From: VXYL01 sp963666465
GTDB lineage: Bacteria > Pseudomonadota > Gammaproteobacteria > Pseudomonadales > Azotimanducaceae
DNA: 64,000 bases
NCBI GenBank assembly: GCA_963666465.1
Contig: OY762824.1
Coordinates: forward strand, 1,426,001 to 1,490,000
Reading direction: 5' to 3'
In this document: one piece after another, positions 26,548 to 35,855 of the stretch
Layout: every line of letters begins with the position of its first letter
Numbering within the stretch: position 1 is the stretch's first letter
Notes under the pieces: model-generated
Database searches by the model: none
Told to the model about the DNA's origin: nothing
The model's input: the letters and a program-made list of their open reading frames with translations, nothing else
Program-made: the position numbers and the translations under genes

Positions 26548-28053
26548 TCACTCCTTCGCCTCACGGTCAGCCGGGCTGCCGAGGCCGTAGCGCTCGGCCA
26601 TCTCGTCGGTCGCCTGCCAGAAGGCCGGCACCGCCTCCCATGAGCGTGTTCGCTGCGCGGTCATGTGCGCCAGCGAGTAGTTTCTTGGCGCGGATGCAAG
26701 GTAGAACCGCTCGTACAGTTCCACCCGGCCGCCAAGGGCCGAGCCGACCAGATCCCATGCCGTTCGGAACAGCCGCGCCCGCTCCTCGGCGCTTGTCTCG
26801 TCCGCGCCGCGCAGGTAGTGACGCAATGCGGGTTCCAACTCTGGGTCGACAAGGTCCGCCTGCGCCGGCGTTGCGAGCAGGTTGTGCGAGCCGATGGTCT
26901 TGAGGATGTCGTTCACGCGCACCATCCAGCCCGGCATGGTGGGGCGCAGCGCATAGAACGGCCGCTCGTCGCAGATCCAGGTGCCGTCGCCGTAGTCGAA
27001 GGCGCCGTCCTCGGCGGCCTTGATGGCGCTGCGCGTCAGTTCCGCATACGACCAGAGTTCGCCCAGCATGTGCGTAACCTCGCTGCGCCGACTCTGGCCG
27101 GTCACGTCCACCATGCGCGCGGCGAGTTCGTAGGCGAACTCCAGCTTCACCAAGGCCCGAATCGCCGTCTGCTGCATGATGTTGCCGGTCCAGCCGCGCC
27201 GCATCACGCCGTTGAAGACCTCCGGATTGCTGTCGCAGAAGACCCGCGATCTGGGCACTTCAACATGATCGAAGGCGATGAAGGCGTCCTGCTCGTCGAA
27301 GCGGCTGGAAAAAGGCGCATCGAACGGGTTGCGGCCCACGCCGTAGTGGTCCCGGCAGAGGACGCTCAGGCCCGGCGTAGCCATGGGGACGGAGAACGAC
27401 AGGGCGGTCCCTGGCTGATCGACGGGCACGGGGTGGGCCGGATAGACCGCGATCTCATCGGCGAACGGGCCGAGCGTCGCCAGGATCCGGGCGCCGTGAA
27501 CCACGATGGCGTCCGCCGTTTTGTCCACCTCGCGCAGCGCCAGTTCGCCGTTGACGCCCTCGTAGTCGGCGACGCGCTTGTCAACGATGGGGTGGACGAT
27601 GGTGTGGGTCAGCGACAGATCCCGCTCGGCGATCTCGCGCTGGAAGGCGACGAGATTGTCGTGGCCTTGTTCGTTGCCGGCGACTCGCCACAGGCTTGGC
27701 TGCCCGGCGAAGCCGGCAAAGGTGACGTTCAGGTAGTCCGGCGTCCGTCCAAGCATGCCCACGCTGTAGCGCGCGGTCTGCTCGAGACCCCGGTGCCGGC
27801 GCGCCAGATCCTTCCGGCTGCGCGGAATCATGTGGCTGACATGGCGGTTGTCGCCGGCACTCTCGACGAGGCACGCTTCGGCATGGATGTGCTGCCAGTC
27901 GAAGTAGCCAGCCATGCCGGCAAGGGAACCCTTGAAGGGAGGATGGCTGGTGACATCGGCCACCGATTGGCCATTGACGCGCACGGCCCGAGAGCCCTTC
28001 AAGCCGGCCAGGTATTCCGCCCCCGTGCGTGCAACCAAGTCTCGCCCACCCAT
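26548..28053 (-). CDS. 4-hydroxyphenylacetate 3-hydroxylase (HpaB-like) oxygenase
   Basis: 501 residues, the usual length for the large subunit of two-component phenol hydroxylases. N-terminal RTGAEYLAGLKGSRAVRVNG, then LTHTIVHPIVDKR, GLSVLCRDHYG, FDEQDAFIAFDHVEVPRSRVF (flavin/substrate domain), and a helical C-terminus. It uses reduced FAD to hydroxylate a phenol ortho to OH. The reductase partner (HpaC) is not in the window. Convergent with the GH32 gene; alone on its strand. Confidence 0.82.
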   Translation of the reverse strand: MGGRDLVARTGAEYLAGLKGSRAVRVNGQSVADVTSHPPFKGSLAGMAGYFDWQHIHAEACLVESAGDNRHVSHMIPRSRKDLARRHRGLEQTARYSVGMLGRTPDYLNVTFAGFAGQPSLWRVAGNEQGHDNLVAFQREIAERDLSLTHTIVHPIVDKRVADYEGVNGELALREVDKTADAIVVHGARILATLGPFADEIAVYPAHPVPVDQPGTALSFSVPMATPGLSVLCRDHYGVGRNPFDAPFSSRFDEQDAFIAFDHVEVPRSRVFCDSNPEVFNGVMRRGWTGNIMQQTAIRALVKLEFAYELAARMVDVTGQSRRSEVTHMLGELWSYAELTRSAIKAAEDGAFDYGDGTWICDERPFYALRPTMPGWMVRVNDILKTIGSHNLLATPAQADLVDPELEPALRHYLRGADETSAEERARLFRTAWDLVGSALGGRVELYERFYLASAPRNYSLAHMTAQRTRSWEAVPAFWQATDEMAERYGLGSPADREAKE

Positions 28054-28254
28054 TCGAGGCAGTTCTCGGCCAGCTTACGGCGGATGTCTGGCGACGATCA
28101 AGGCGGAAAGAACGCCGGACCTCGGGCGTGGGCCCCTCTCGGAGGCCGACGCGGGCGTCGGCCGTGGGTGGGGTAGCCTTGTTGCTCAGGGAGACACCAG
28201 CGTGCTCCGCCTTCTCGAGGGCTCGGAGGCGAGCGCCGCGCAGAGGAGGGAACC

Positions 28255-29163
28255 GTGCAACGGATGATTGTTGACTGTGATCCTGGTCATGACGATGCCG
28301 TCGCGCTGATCCTGGCGCATCGCCATGCGGAGGTGGTTGGGATCACGGCCGTGGCTGGCAATGCGCCGCTTGATGCCACAGCCGCGAATGCGCTCGCGGT
28401 CACCGCCGTGCTTGGGGTGGACACGCCGGTGTATGCCGGGGCCGATACCTCCCTGCTTGGGGTGGCGCGAGATGCCCGGATCGTCCACGGGGAATCGGGG
28501 CTTGGCGGCGTCACGCTGCCTGCACACGACAAGACGATGGCGGACGGGCACGCGGTGGACTTCCTGCTCGAGGCAAGCGACCGGGACACGTGGATCGTCG
28601 CCATCGGACCGCTCACCAACATCGCGCTCGCCATCGCCCGGGACCCCACGTGGCCGCAGCGCATCGCCGGCATCTCCATCATGGGTGGCAGCGCCGACAA
28701 CGGCAACGTCACCGCCGCCGCCGAGTTCAACACCTACGCGGACCCCGAAGCCGCCGCCCGCGTCTTCCGCTGCGGCGCTCGAATCATCATGTGCGGCCTC
28801 AACCTGACCCACCAATTGCCCGTGGACGACGAGGTGCTCGCGCGGGTGCGGCAGATCGACACCGCCGCCGGCAGGCTCGCGAGCGAGTCGTTCGCGTTCC
28901 TTCTGGAGCGGCTCGAGTCCCTCACCCGCGCCCGTCGCGCATCCCTGCACGATCCCTGTGCCGTGCTCGCGGTCACGCATCCCCACCTGCTCGACACCAC
29001 TCCGTGCGCGGTAACCGTGGAACTGGCCGGCGAACATACCCGCGGCATGACGGTGGTGGACCGGCGTTCCCGAGCCGGCGTCGAGCCCAACGTGGAGGTG
29101 AGCTTCGGCCTCGACTCCGGGCCGGCGATGGCACTGGTCACGAGCGCGCTTGCGAACGACTGA
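28255..29163 (+). CDS. nucleoside hydrolase
   Basis: 302 residues. The calcium-binding motif is VDCDPGHDDAVALI (family norm DTDPGIDDA) at residues 6-19, then ITAVAGNAPLDATAANAL, IVAIGPLTNIALAI, ISIMGGSADNGN, and a late HDPCAVLAV. It splits ribonucleosides into base and ribose, or related N-glycosides. The GTG at 28255 follows AGGAGGG with short spacing; ATG 28264 is the alternative. A purine- or pyrimidine-salvage role is inferred. Confidence 0.85.
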   Translation: MQRMIVDCDPGHDDAVALILAHRHAEVVGITAVAGNAPLDATAANALAVTAVLGVDTPVYAGADTSLLGVARDARIVHGESGLGGVTLPAHDKTMADGHAVDFLLEASDRDTWIVAIGPLTNIALAIARDPTWPQRIAGISIMGGSADNGNVTAAAEFNTYADPEAAARVFRCGARIIMCGLNLTHQLPVDDEVLARVRQIDTAAGRLASESFAFLLERLESLTRARRASLHDPCAVLAVTHPHLLDTTPCAVTVELAGEHTRGMTVVDRRSRAGVEPNVEVSFGLDSGPAMALVTSALAND

Positions 29164-29251
29164 CGTCTTTGCTGCGCTTTCCTCGATGCGTGGCTTGCGG
29201 CGCATAGTCGCGGCGCAGTAGAGTCAAGGCACTCGGAGGGGAGACAGACTC

Positions 29252-29737
29252 ATGCGATACGAACTCAGCGTCAATGGGCGCGCGGTGGCGGTGGATGTCG
29301 CGCCGGAAACGCCCATGCTGTGGGTGCTGCGGGACCACCTGGACCTCACCGGCACCAAGTACGGCTGCGGCGGCGGCTACTGCGGCGCCTGCACCATCTA
29401 CGTCGATGGCAACATCGCACGTTCCTGCCAGACGCCGGTTTCGACGGTGGCGGACAAGGCCATCTCTACCATCGAGGCGCTGCACGAAAACCATCCCAGG
29501 CTCGTTGAGGTTTGGGAGGCAAACAACGTTCCGCAGTGCGGCTACTGTCAATCTGGCCAGCTCGTCGCGGCGGCGGCCCTGCTCGACCGCAACGCCAGCC
29601 CAAGCGATGCCGACATCGACGCCGCCATGACCGGCAACATCTGTCGCTGCGGCACCTACACGCGCATCCGCGCGGCCATCCACGAGGTGGCGGCCTACGA
29701 CGCCACGTCCACGAGCAGCGAGGAGGACGCAGCATGA
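29252..29737 (+). CDS. (2Fe-2S) subunit of molybdenum hydroxylase
   Basis: 161 residues with two [2Fe-2S] sites: plant-type KYGCGGGYCGACTIYVDG near residues 38-55 and the helical-domain site CGYCQSGQ ... NICRCGTYTRIR. This is the small subunit of the isoquinoline 1-oxidoreductase (IorA)/aldehyde oxidase type. It shuttles electrons from the molybdenum centre of its partner. The last codons overlap the partner ATG by ATGA, and GAGGAGG lies before it. Confidence 0.88.
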   Translation: MRYELSVNGRAVAVDVAPETPMLWVLRDHLDLTGTKYGCGGGYCGACTIYVDGNIARSCQTPVSTVADKAISTIEALHENHPRLVEVWEANNVPQCGYCQSGQLVAAAALLDRNASPSDADIDAAMTGNICRCGTYTRIRAAIHEVAAYDATSTSSEEDAA

Positions 29738-31920
29738 ACATCGCCAACGTTTCCCGCCGAGACTTCCTCAAGGGCTCCGGCGTCTTTGTCCTCGGCGCGG
29801 CCTTGCCAGCGCGTGCCAACCTGCCGGACGGCAGCGTCACCGCGGCCTTCGAGCCCAACCTCTTCGTCGCCCTCGACAGCGACGGCACGGTTACGGTCAC
29901 CTCGCATCGCTCGGAGATGGGTCAGGGCATTCGCACGGCCATCGCCCAGGTGGTGGCGGACGAACTCGATGCCGACTGGTCGCGCGTCAAGCTCGCGCAG
30001 GCGCCGGGCGACGCCAAGTACGGCGACCAGAACACCGACGGCTCGCGCAGCATCCTGATGAACTACGACCGCTTGCGCGATGCCGGCGCAGCGGCGCGAC
30101 TGATGCTGCGGCAGGCCGCTGCGGCGAAGTGGGGCCTTCCGCTCGACGAAGTGAGCGCCCAGAACCACAAGGTTGCCCACGCCGGCAGCGGCCAAAGCGC
30201 CGACTACGGCGAACTCGCCGCCGATGCCGCCACGCTCCCCGTGCCGGAGAAGGTGGCGCGCAAGTCCGAAGCCGAGCACCGCTTCATCGGCAAGCCGGTG
30301 GTGCATGTGGACAACGGCGACATCGCGCGCGGCAAGGGCAACTACGGTGCCGACGTCAAGCTGCCGAACATGGCCATCGCCGTCATCGTGCGCTGCCCGT
30401 GGCTTGGCGGTGGTGTTGCAAAGGTGGCAGACCCTGCGCCACGGCCGGGCCTCATCGGCCTTGAGGTCATCGATCCGGCACCGCCGGCCGGGCCGATGTT
30501 CGCGCCCTGGGGAGGCGTCGCGGTTCTTGCCGAAGACACCTGGACGGCGCTCAGCGTCGCCCGTGAACTCGACATCGAATGGACGCCCAGCCCGAACCAA
30601 AGCTTCGGCAGCGAGCCCTTGACGGCGGAACTCAGGCAGATGCTCGAGTCGCCCGGGCAGACGCTGTTCGACATCGGCAACGTGGATGCGGCGTTCGACT
30701 CGGACGGGCAGGAACTTTCGGCCGTGTACGAGACGCCGTTCCTGGGCCACATGCCGATGGAACCGCCGGCCGCCGTTGCCAGCGTCGAGGACGGCAAGTG
30801 TCAGGTGTTCGCACCGGTGCAGGACCCGCAATCCACGCGGGGCCTCGTTTCGCAGTATCTGTCCATGCCGCTCGAGAACGTGGACATTCGCGTGACGTTG
30901 CTCGGCGGCGCCTTCGGGCGCAAGTCGAAGCCGGATTTCGTGCTCGAAGCGGTGGAACTGTCGAAGCGGCTGAAACGGCCGGTACGCGTGCAGTGGACCC
31001 GCGAGGACGATGTCCGCCACGACTACTACCACGCCGCCAGCGCCCAGTTCCACCGCGCCATGGTGGACGAGAAAGGCCACCCGACGGTATGGCTGCAACG
31101 CACGGCATTCCCGTCCATCACCACCGTCTTCTCCGGCCAGGCGCTGATGCCAGCGGAGTGGGAGCTGGAGATGGGCTTCACCAACCTGCCCTATCGGGTC
31201 AGCAACCAGCGCATGGAATCGGCCGGCATTCGGCCCGGCGTGCGCATCGGCTGGATGCGCTCGGTGTGCAACATCTTCCACAGCTTCTCGGCCAACGTCT
31301 TCGCCGACGAAATGGCCGCCGCCGGCAACCGCGATGCCATCGAGCACCGCCTCGAAATGCTCGCCGAAGGAGGCGAGATGGAGGTGCCCGGAATGCAGCC
31401 GCCGCCGGGACACGCCATGGACATCGGCCGCCTGCGGCACGTGATCGAGAAGGTGCGTGAACTGTCGGAATGGGGACGCGAACGGCCGGATGGCACGGGC
31501 CTCGGCTTCGCCGTCCATCACAGCTTCCGCTCCTATGTGGCGACGGTGCTCGAAGTACGCACGGAGGCAGGCCGCCCCAAGGTGACCAATGCCTACGTGG
31601 CGCTCGACTCCGGCACCCACGTCAACCCGGACACCTGCGCCGCACAGATGGAAGGCGCGGTGGTGTTCGGCCTGTCGCTGGCGCTGCACGGCGAGATCAC
31701 CATGAAGGACGGTCAGGTGGAGCAGAGCAACTTCCACGACTATCCGATGCTGCGCATGAACGAGGCGCCACCGACGATGGTGCATGTGGTGCCGTCGCAA
31801 GGTCGGCTTCCCGCCGGCGTCGGCGAACCCGGCGTGCCGCCGGTGGCCCCAGCGCTGTCGAACGCCTTGTTCGCCGCCACGGGCACCCGACATCGCTCGC
31901 TGCCGATCCGCATGGCTTGA
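29734..31920 (+). CDS. molybdopterin-binding subunit of molybdenum hydroxylase (IorB-like)
   Basis: 728 residues. A Tat-like signal (SRRDFLKGSGVFVLGAALPA) sends it to the periplasm together with its small subunit. Markers are SHRSEMGQGIRTAIAQ, GNYGADVKLPNM, GHMPMEPPAAVA, LLGGAFGRKSKPD and a late GVGEPGVPPVAPAL with the catalytic Glu. It hydroxylates a carbon next to nitrogen or oxygen using water. There is no FAD (CoxM) subunit nearby, as in the IorAB type that gives electrons to a cytochrome or azurin. Substrate unknown. Confidence 0.88.
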   Translation: MNIANVSRRDFLKGSGVFVLGAALPARANLPDGSVTAAFEPNLFVALDSDGTVTVTSHRSEMGQGIRTAIAQVVADELDADWSRVKLAQAPGDAKYGDQNTDGSRSILMNYDRLRDAGAAARLMLRQAAAAKWGLPLDEVSAQNHKVAHAGSGQSADYGELAADAATLPVPEKVARKSEAEHRFIGKPVVHVDNGDIARGKGNYGADVKLPNMAIAVIVRCPWLGGGVAKVADPAPRPGLIGLEVIDPAPPAGPMFAPWGGVAVLAEDTWTALSVARELDIEWTPSPNQSFGSEPLTAELRQMLESPGQTLFDIGNVDAAFDSDGQELSAVYETPFLGHMPMEPPAAVASVEDGKCQVFAPVQDPQSTRGLVSQYLSMPLENVDIRVTLLGGAFGRKSKPDFVLEAVELSKRLKRPVRVQWTREDDVRHDYYHAASAQFHRAMVDEKGHPTVWLQRTAFPSITTVFSGQALMPAEWELEMGFTNLPYRVSNQRMESAGIRPGVRIGWMRSVCNIFHSFSANVFADEMAAAGNRDAIEHRLEMLAEGGEMEVPGMQPPPGHAMDIGRLRHVIEKVRELSEWGRERPDGTGLGFAVHHSFRSYVATVLEVRTEAGRPKVTNAYVALDSGTHVNPDTCAAQMEGAVVFGLSLALHGEITMKDGQVEQSNFHDYPMLRMNEAPPTMVHVVPSQGRLPAGVGEPGVPPVAPALSNALFAATGTRHRSLPIRMA

Positions 31921-31932
31921 ATCCGGCCCTCC

Positions 31933-32019
31933 CATGGAAGTACGCCCCCGGCGATGGGGGAATTGCCGGTACTTCCTTACGCGTCAGCGGTCGGGGATGC
32001 TTCCCCGGCTGAAGGCTCC
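31933..32019. repeat. dispersed 87-nt repeat R3, copy 1
   Basis: Begins CATGGAAGTACGCCCCC, contains GGGGATGCTTCCCCGG, and ends GAAGGCTCC. It is nearly identical, in the same direction, to 53159-53247. It begins 12 nt after the stop of the molybdenum hydroxylase gene. The internal inverted halves could act as a terminator. Confidence 0.7.
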
Positions 32020-32149
32020 CATCCAGCCTGGCGTCGCCTCGGCGGGTGGGCGTCCTGCCCTCCTTCGCCGAGAGCGCACGCCAGCGTCGAGGCGACGACG
32101 GTGGCACGGTTGGAGGTCGGTTGGAGGTCGAGAGTCGGATGGTTCGTGC

Positions 32150-32265
32150 ATCTCCAAGCGGACGCGCCTTGCGGCCCGTATGGAGGGCGAGACGCCCCAT
32201 CCAGGGACACCCACTCATTGGAGGGAGGGCGTCTCGCCCTCCCTCGCGCCGCAAGGCGCGTTCTT
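32150..32265. repeat. palindromic GGAGGGAGGGCG-type repeats
   Basis: An inverted pair of GGGCGAGACGCCCCATCC and GGAGGGAGGGCGTCTCGCCC forms a long stem, flanked by GCGCCTTGCGG and CCGCAAGGCGCG as an outer arm. The group is related to the repeats at 11160-11345. It ends just before the ribosome-binding site of the following lipoprotein gene. Confidence 0.55.
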
Positions 32266-32274
32266 TGGAAGGGC

Positions 32275-33180
32275 ATGACCTTGGCTGACTGGCGTCGTGC
32301 ATCCAGTGTCGCCCTGCTGACCGTCGCAGCATGGCTCACGGGTTGCCAGGATCAACCCGATCCGCGCTTTCAGGCGCCGCTTGTGTCGGGGGTGATCACA
32401 TTGCCCATGACGGACACGCAGCGGTTCGACCAGCGCCTCTCCGCCACCGGCTTCATCGCTGCCTTGCGTGGAGGCGACAATCCCGGCATTGCGTTCAGCA
32501 CCATCAGCGCAACTTCCGGCGGCAGCGACGGAGACGGCTCGGGCAGCGCGGACATCGTGCTCGCGCAACTCCCCGCCACCGGCTTCGACCCACGCATCCT
32601 GGGACCCGGAGTTTCGCCGGTGGAAGCCCTCACAGACGGCGGCCAAACCCTCGTCCTCGGCAGCGGCTTCGTGTCGGTATTCGATCCCGTGTCTCCCCTG
32701 GGCCTGCTGCAGGTGGAAGGTGAGGTCATCAGCGAAATCACGCCGCACGGATACACCCGCGTGCTCGGCGTGCGGGACGGCAGCGAGCGCGACGTCGCCA
32801 TCGTCGGGCGCAACGACTACCACCGGGGGATGTTCGAGTCGGCGATTCAGGTGGGGCCCGGCATCATCGAGGCTGGCCTGCTCGACATCTCACCGCGGGA
32901 GCGCAAGCTGCCGACCTATGTGCGCACCTTCGTCGCCTCGTGCAGTGATCGCTGGATCGTCGGCGTCACGCAAATCCCCATGCATCTGATCGACCTGGGC
33001 GAAAGCCTGCTTGCATTCTTCGCCGCCGAGAGACTCGCGTGCGAGGAAGTGGTGAACCTGTCCGGCGACCGCGAAGCATTGCTCGCCGTGATCAGCGACG
33101 ATCGCCGCAGCATCGCCTATTTTGGCAACCCCACCCTGACCCGCGCATCGCTGCTGGCGTTTGCCACCACGGCGCCCTGA
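32275..33180 (+). CDS. lipoprotein of unknown function
   Basis: 301 residues. MTLADWRRASSVALLTVAAW then LTGC gives a signal peptide II with lipidation at Cys24. The rest is beta-rich with repeated short turns (GSGSADIVLAQLP, GPGVSPVEALTDGGQTLVLG, VIGEI-like strands), possibly a beta-propeller or similar, but no family is recognised. TGGAAGGGC precedes the ATG. A 15-bp hairpin follows the stop at 33186-33222. Confidence 0.6.
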   Translation: MTLADWRRASSVALLTVAAWLTGCQDQPDPRFQAPLVSGVITLPMTDTQRFDQRLSATGFIAALRGGDNPGIAFSTISATSGGSDGDGSGSADIVLAQLPATGFDPRILGPGVSPVEALTDGGQTLVLGSGFVSVFDPVSPLGLLQVEGEVISEITPHGYTRVLGVRDGSERDVAIVGRNDYHRGMFESAIQVGPGIIEAGLLDISPRERKLPTYVRTFVASCSDRWIVGVTQIPMHLIDLGESLLAFFAAERLACEEVVNLSGDREALLAVISDDRRSIAYFGNPTLTRASLLAFATTAP

Positions 33181-33185
33181 CCCGC

Positions 33186-33222
33186 CCAGGAGCCTGCGCC
33201 ATAGAACGGCGCAGGCTCCTGG
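33186..33222. terminator. 15-bp hairpin after the lipoprotein gene
   Basis: Stem CCAGGAGCCTGCGCC (33186-33200) and GGCGCAGGCTCCTGG (33208-33222) with loop ATAGAAC. It starts 5 nt after the stop at 33180 and has no T-run, so it would work only as a weak terminator. The arms resemble the ends of the small MITE at 63275-63437 (AGGAGTCTGCGCCGTAG), so it may be a shortened copy of that element. Confidence 0.55.
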
Positions 33223-33415
33223 CCGAAGGCGCGAGCGAATGCGAGCCCGAAGGCCAAGCAGTTCGCGAAGCGAACTGCCGACGCGCCCGCAAGGGCGCGC
33301 TGGCAGCCTGTCGGACTTCGGACGGCGCAAGCTGGCCGAATGCCGACAGGGTGACAGGACGGCTTGGGCTGGGGCAGGAAGCGTTGCCGAAAGGCAACGG
33401 TTCTTGTGGCGCTAG
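33223..33415. repeat. R1 repeat copy (plus orientation) with left-arm palindrome
   Basis: The left part holds GCAGTTCGC-GAA-GCGAACTGC, mirrored at 24812-24832. The R1 core runs 33304-33411: CAGCCTGTCGG to GGTTCTTGTGGCG, followed by CTAG at 33412-33415. The core includes the hairpin GCGTTGCC-GAAA-GGCAACG. IS1182 copy 1 abuts the CTAG. Confidence 0.75.
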
Positions 33416-34834
33416 GAGTTTGTCGGTTTTAGGATTTGAGGTGGCCGAAAGGCGACCGTGAACTGGATCTCGTGCCAGTGGACGGGGTTGGCGTGTATTT
33501 CGGTGTCGGCCACCTGACCGGCGTTGCACCGCCCATGCATGCCAGATCGGCGTGGAAGCGCCGCGAAGGTCCGATTCTCGAGGAAAAGACGAGGGTTGCC
33601 CCCGCTCAGCTCAAGGCGTGCATTCGCTTCAGGTTCCACGCCAGGCAGGTCAGCGTCCATTCGCCGCGAACCGCCTCCAGTCCGCGCAGATGGAAGCGCC
33701 GGAAGCCCATCGCCTCCTTGACGATCCCGAAGACGGTCTCCACCGTCGACTTGCGCCGCGCATGCAACGCCCGGCCCTCCGGGGTCTGCAGCCGATGTGC
33801 CATGCGCGTCGCCGGATCCGCGTCCTCCGGACAGGGCGGCGGCGATGCGCGCCGCTCCGCCAGCGGCACGTTGTGCGCCTCGCGCCCCGTGGCGATGTGC
33901 GGTGTCAGGCCCGCCGCCTCGCAGTGCGCCACGTTGGCCCGGCTGAAGTGCCCCGTGTCGGCCAGCAGCCCCACCGGCTGCCCCAGCGCCGCCGGCAACG
34001 CATCCAGCGCCTCGAGCGTCGGCGCCACCTCGCGCCTGTCGTTGCAGCGATCGACCACATCCGCCGTCACCGCCAGATGGCTTTCGACGTCCACGCCCGA
34101 CTGCGCGTTGCAGGCCTGCTCGAAACCGTTCGAAGTCGGCATGATGCGGGACTCCGGGTCCGTCAGGTTCACCTGATCCGCATCCCTCGGTCCCGCCTGC
34201 GGCGCCTGGGGTGGACGACCACGGGGCTTGCGCCCCGTCTCCTTCTCCTTCTCGCGCCGTGCCTCGAGCCTCTCCTCGTGGTCCGCCTGTTCCGCCGCGT
34301 GGCGTTCCTGCGCCCGCCGTTCGATCTCCGCCTGCGCCGCCTCGATCACCGCCAGCCGCTCCGCGCGGCGCTTCAACTCCTCCGGAACATCCAGTTCAGG
34401 CTCCGAATCCTCTGCCTGCGCCGCCTGCTCCAGCAGCGCCGACACCTCGCCGCGCAACTGCTCCCCGAGGCGCTTCGCATGCCCCCAGCCGAGCGCCCTG
34501 TGCCGGCTCGCGTTCGCCTGAACCTTTGTCCCGTCCAGGCTCGCGTTGCCCAGCTTCAGCAAACCCGCCTCTTGCGCGATCAACAGAATCCGAACGAACA
34601 GCCCCGGATCCTTCCCGCCGCCACCGCATTGACGCTCCAGCGCGCTCAGGTCCAGCCGATCCACAACGTCCACCACAAACCGCGCCAGATGATCGTCCGG
34701 CAACCAGTCCTGAACCGACGGCGGCAGAAGGCAGAGCGTGTCACGATCCACTGGGCGAACTTCGAGGACATCGGCCAGGCGTCCATCATCAACAACAACC
34801 CAATTTTACCTGGATCGCCAAATCCGACAGGCTG
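33416..34834 (-). mobile_element. IS1182-family insertion sequence, copy 1
   Basis: Ends are imperfect inverted repeats: left GAGTTTGTCGGTTTTAGG and right, reverse-complemented, CAGCCTGTCGGATTTGGC. It is flanked on both sides by CTAG (33412-33415 and 34835-34838), an apparent 4-bp target duplication. It contains one damaged transposase gene read on the minus strand. Confidence 0.7.
33606..34751 (-). pseudogene. IS1182 transposase with internal deletion and N-terminal frameshift
   Basis: The C-terminal half is complete (RIMPTSNGFEQACNAQ, GLLADTGHFS, STVETVFGIVKEAMGFRRF, typical DDE-type IS1182 end). Compared with copy 2, 60 residues (180 nt, in frame) are absent between GGGGKDP and GLFVRILL, including the conserved DUF772 region. 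A missing base near 34755-34762 also takes the first residues out of frame, so only a GTG at 34751 remains as start. Inactive. Confidence 0.8.
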
Positions 34835-34838
34835 CTAG

Positions 34839-35147
34839 GGGAGTATGTTCGGGTGGTGAGAGCAGCGTCGAGCTTCCCCCACAATGAGCAGGCTGACGCC
34901 GCACGATGCCCGGTATGGAGCCTCGCAGCCGGTGGCCTACTTCCGAGCTGGCACGCTCGCCACCTTGCCCACGCTGCCGCTTGCCAGTCCCCCAACCGTT
35001 GTCGGTCGTCGCCAGCGAGTACGGGTTCCCCGCAGCTGGCCTGCGCTCGAGCAGGAAATCGAACCAAGGCTCGGCCGAATGTAGCTCCCGAAAGGCGCAC
35101 AACGGTGGGGGTGCATGGCGCGTCTGACACCCTAGGGCCAGGATGCC
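34839..35147. other. gene-free stretch between IS1182 copy 1 and adk
   Basis: About 309 nt. Minus-strand frames are open but match nothing known (for example LLERRPAAGNPYS). No repeat copy was seen. It lies downstream of adk and could carry a degraded gene. Confidence 0.35.
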
Positions 35148-35825
35148 TCAACGCACGAACGCAGGGGGTTGTCTGTCGTTGGCTGCAATCGCTTCGTTGA
35201 TGTCCCGGCGGATGCGTTCGACTTCGCCATCGCCGTTGATGGTGTGGTAGTGGACTTTGCCGTTGGCTGCATGGGCTTGGTAGAAGTCCACCAAGGGGCG
35301 GGTCTGGTCGTGATAGACGCGCAGGCGTTCGCGGACAGTCTCTTCGCGGTCGTCCTCGCGCTGGATCAGGGGTTCGCCGGTTTCGTCGTCGAGGCCCTCC
35401 TGGCGGGGCGGGTTGAAGGTGACGTGATAGACGCGGCCGCTGGCCTCGTGGGTGCGGCGTCCGGAGATCCGCGTCACCACGGCTTCGTCGGGAAGGCGGA
35501 TTTCCAGCACGCAGTCGAGGTCGATGCCGGCGTCCACCACGGCCTGGGCCTGGGCGATGGTGCGGGGAAAACCGTCGAAGAGGAAGCCCCCCTTGCAGTC
35601 GGGTTCGGCGAGGCGCTCCTTCACCATTGCCACGATGGTGGCGTCGTCCACGAGATTGCCGGTGGCCATGATGGCCTGCGCCCGGTGGCCGAGTTCGGTG
35701 CCGGCAGCCACCGCCGCGCGCAGCATCTCGCCGGTGGAGATTTGCGGGATGCCAAACTGCTCGCAAATGAAAGCCGCCTGGGTGCCCTTTCCGGCCCCCG
35801 GCGGACCCAACAGAATCAAGCGCAT
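35148..35825 (-). CDS. adk: adenylate kinase
   Basis: 225 residues. P-loop GPPGAGKGT (residues 7-15), NMP-binding ISTGEMLRAAV, GFLFDGFPRTIAQA with the catalytic Arg, and a long lid domain (RRTHEASGRVYHVTFNPP and REDDREETV) of the gammaproteobacterial type without zinc cysteines. It converts AMP plus ATP to two ADP and is essential. It follows relA with a 30-nt gap on the same strand. Confidence 0.95.
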   Translation of the reverse strand: MRLILLGPPGAGKGTQAAFICEQFGIPQISTGEMLRAAVAAGTELGHRAQAIMATGNLVDDATIVAMVKERLAEPDCKGGFLFDGFPRTIAQAQAVVDAGIDLDCVLEIRLPDEAVVTRISGRRTHEASGRVYHVTFNPPRQEGLDDETGEPLIQREDDREETVRERLRVYHDQTRPLVDFYQAHAANGKVHYHTINGDGEVERIRRDINEAIAANDRQPPAFVR

Positions 35826-35855
35826 GATCGAGAGGTCTCCAAGGGTTGGGTAGGC

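Noticed and set aside
29695..31935. 746-residue minus-strand frame
   Set aside because: Antisense shadow of the molybdenum hydroxylase large subunit.
24598..33415. Short frames at 24598-24852 and 33161-33415 giving nearly the same peptide
   Set aside because: They are translations of the R1/palindrome repeat, not genes.
34806..35102. Minus-strand frame between IS1182 copy 1 and adk
   Set aside because: No start signal and no recognisable family; left as unassigned sequence.
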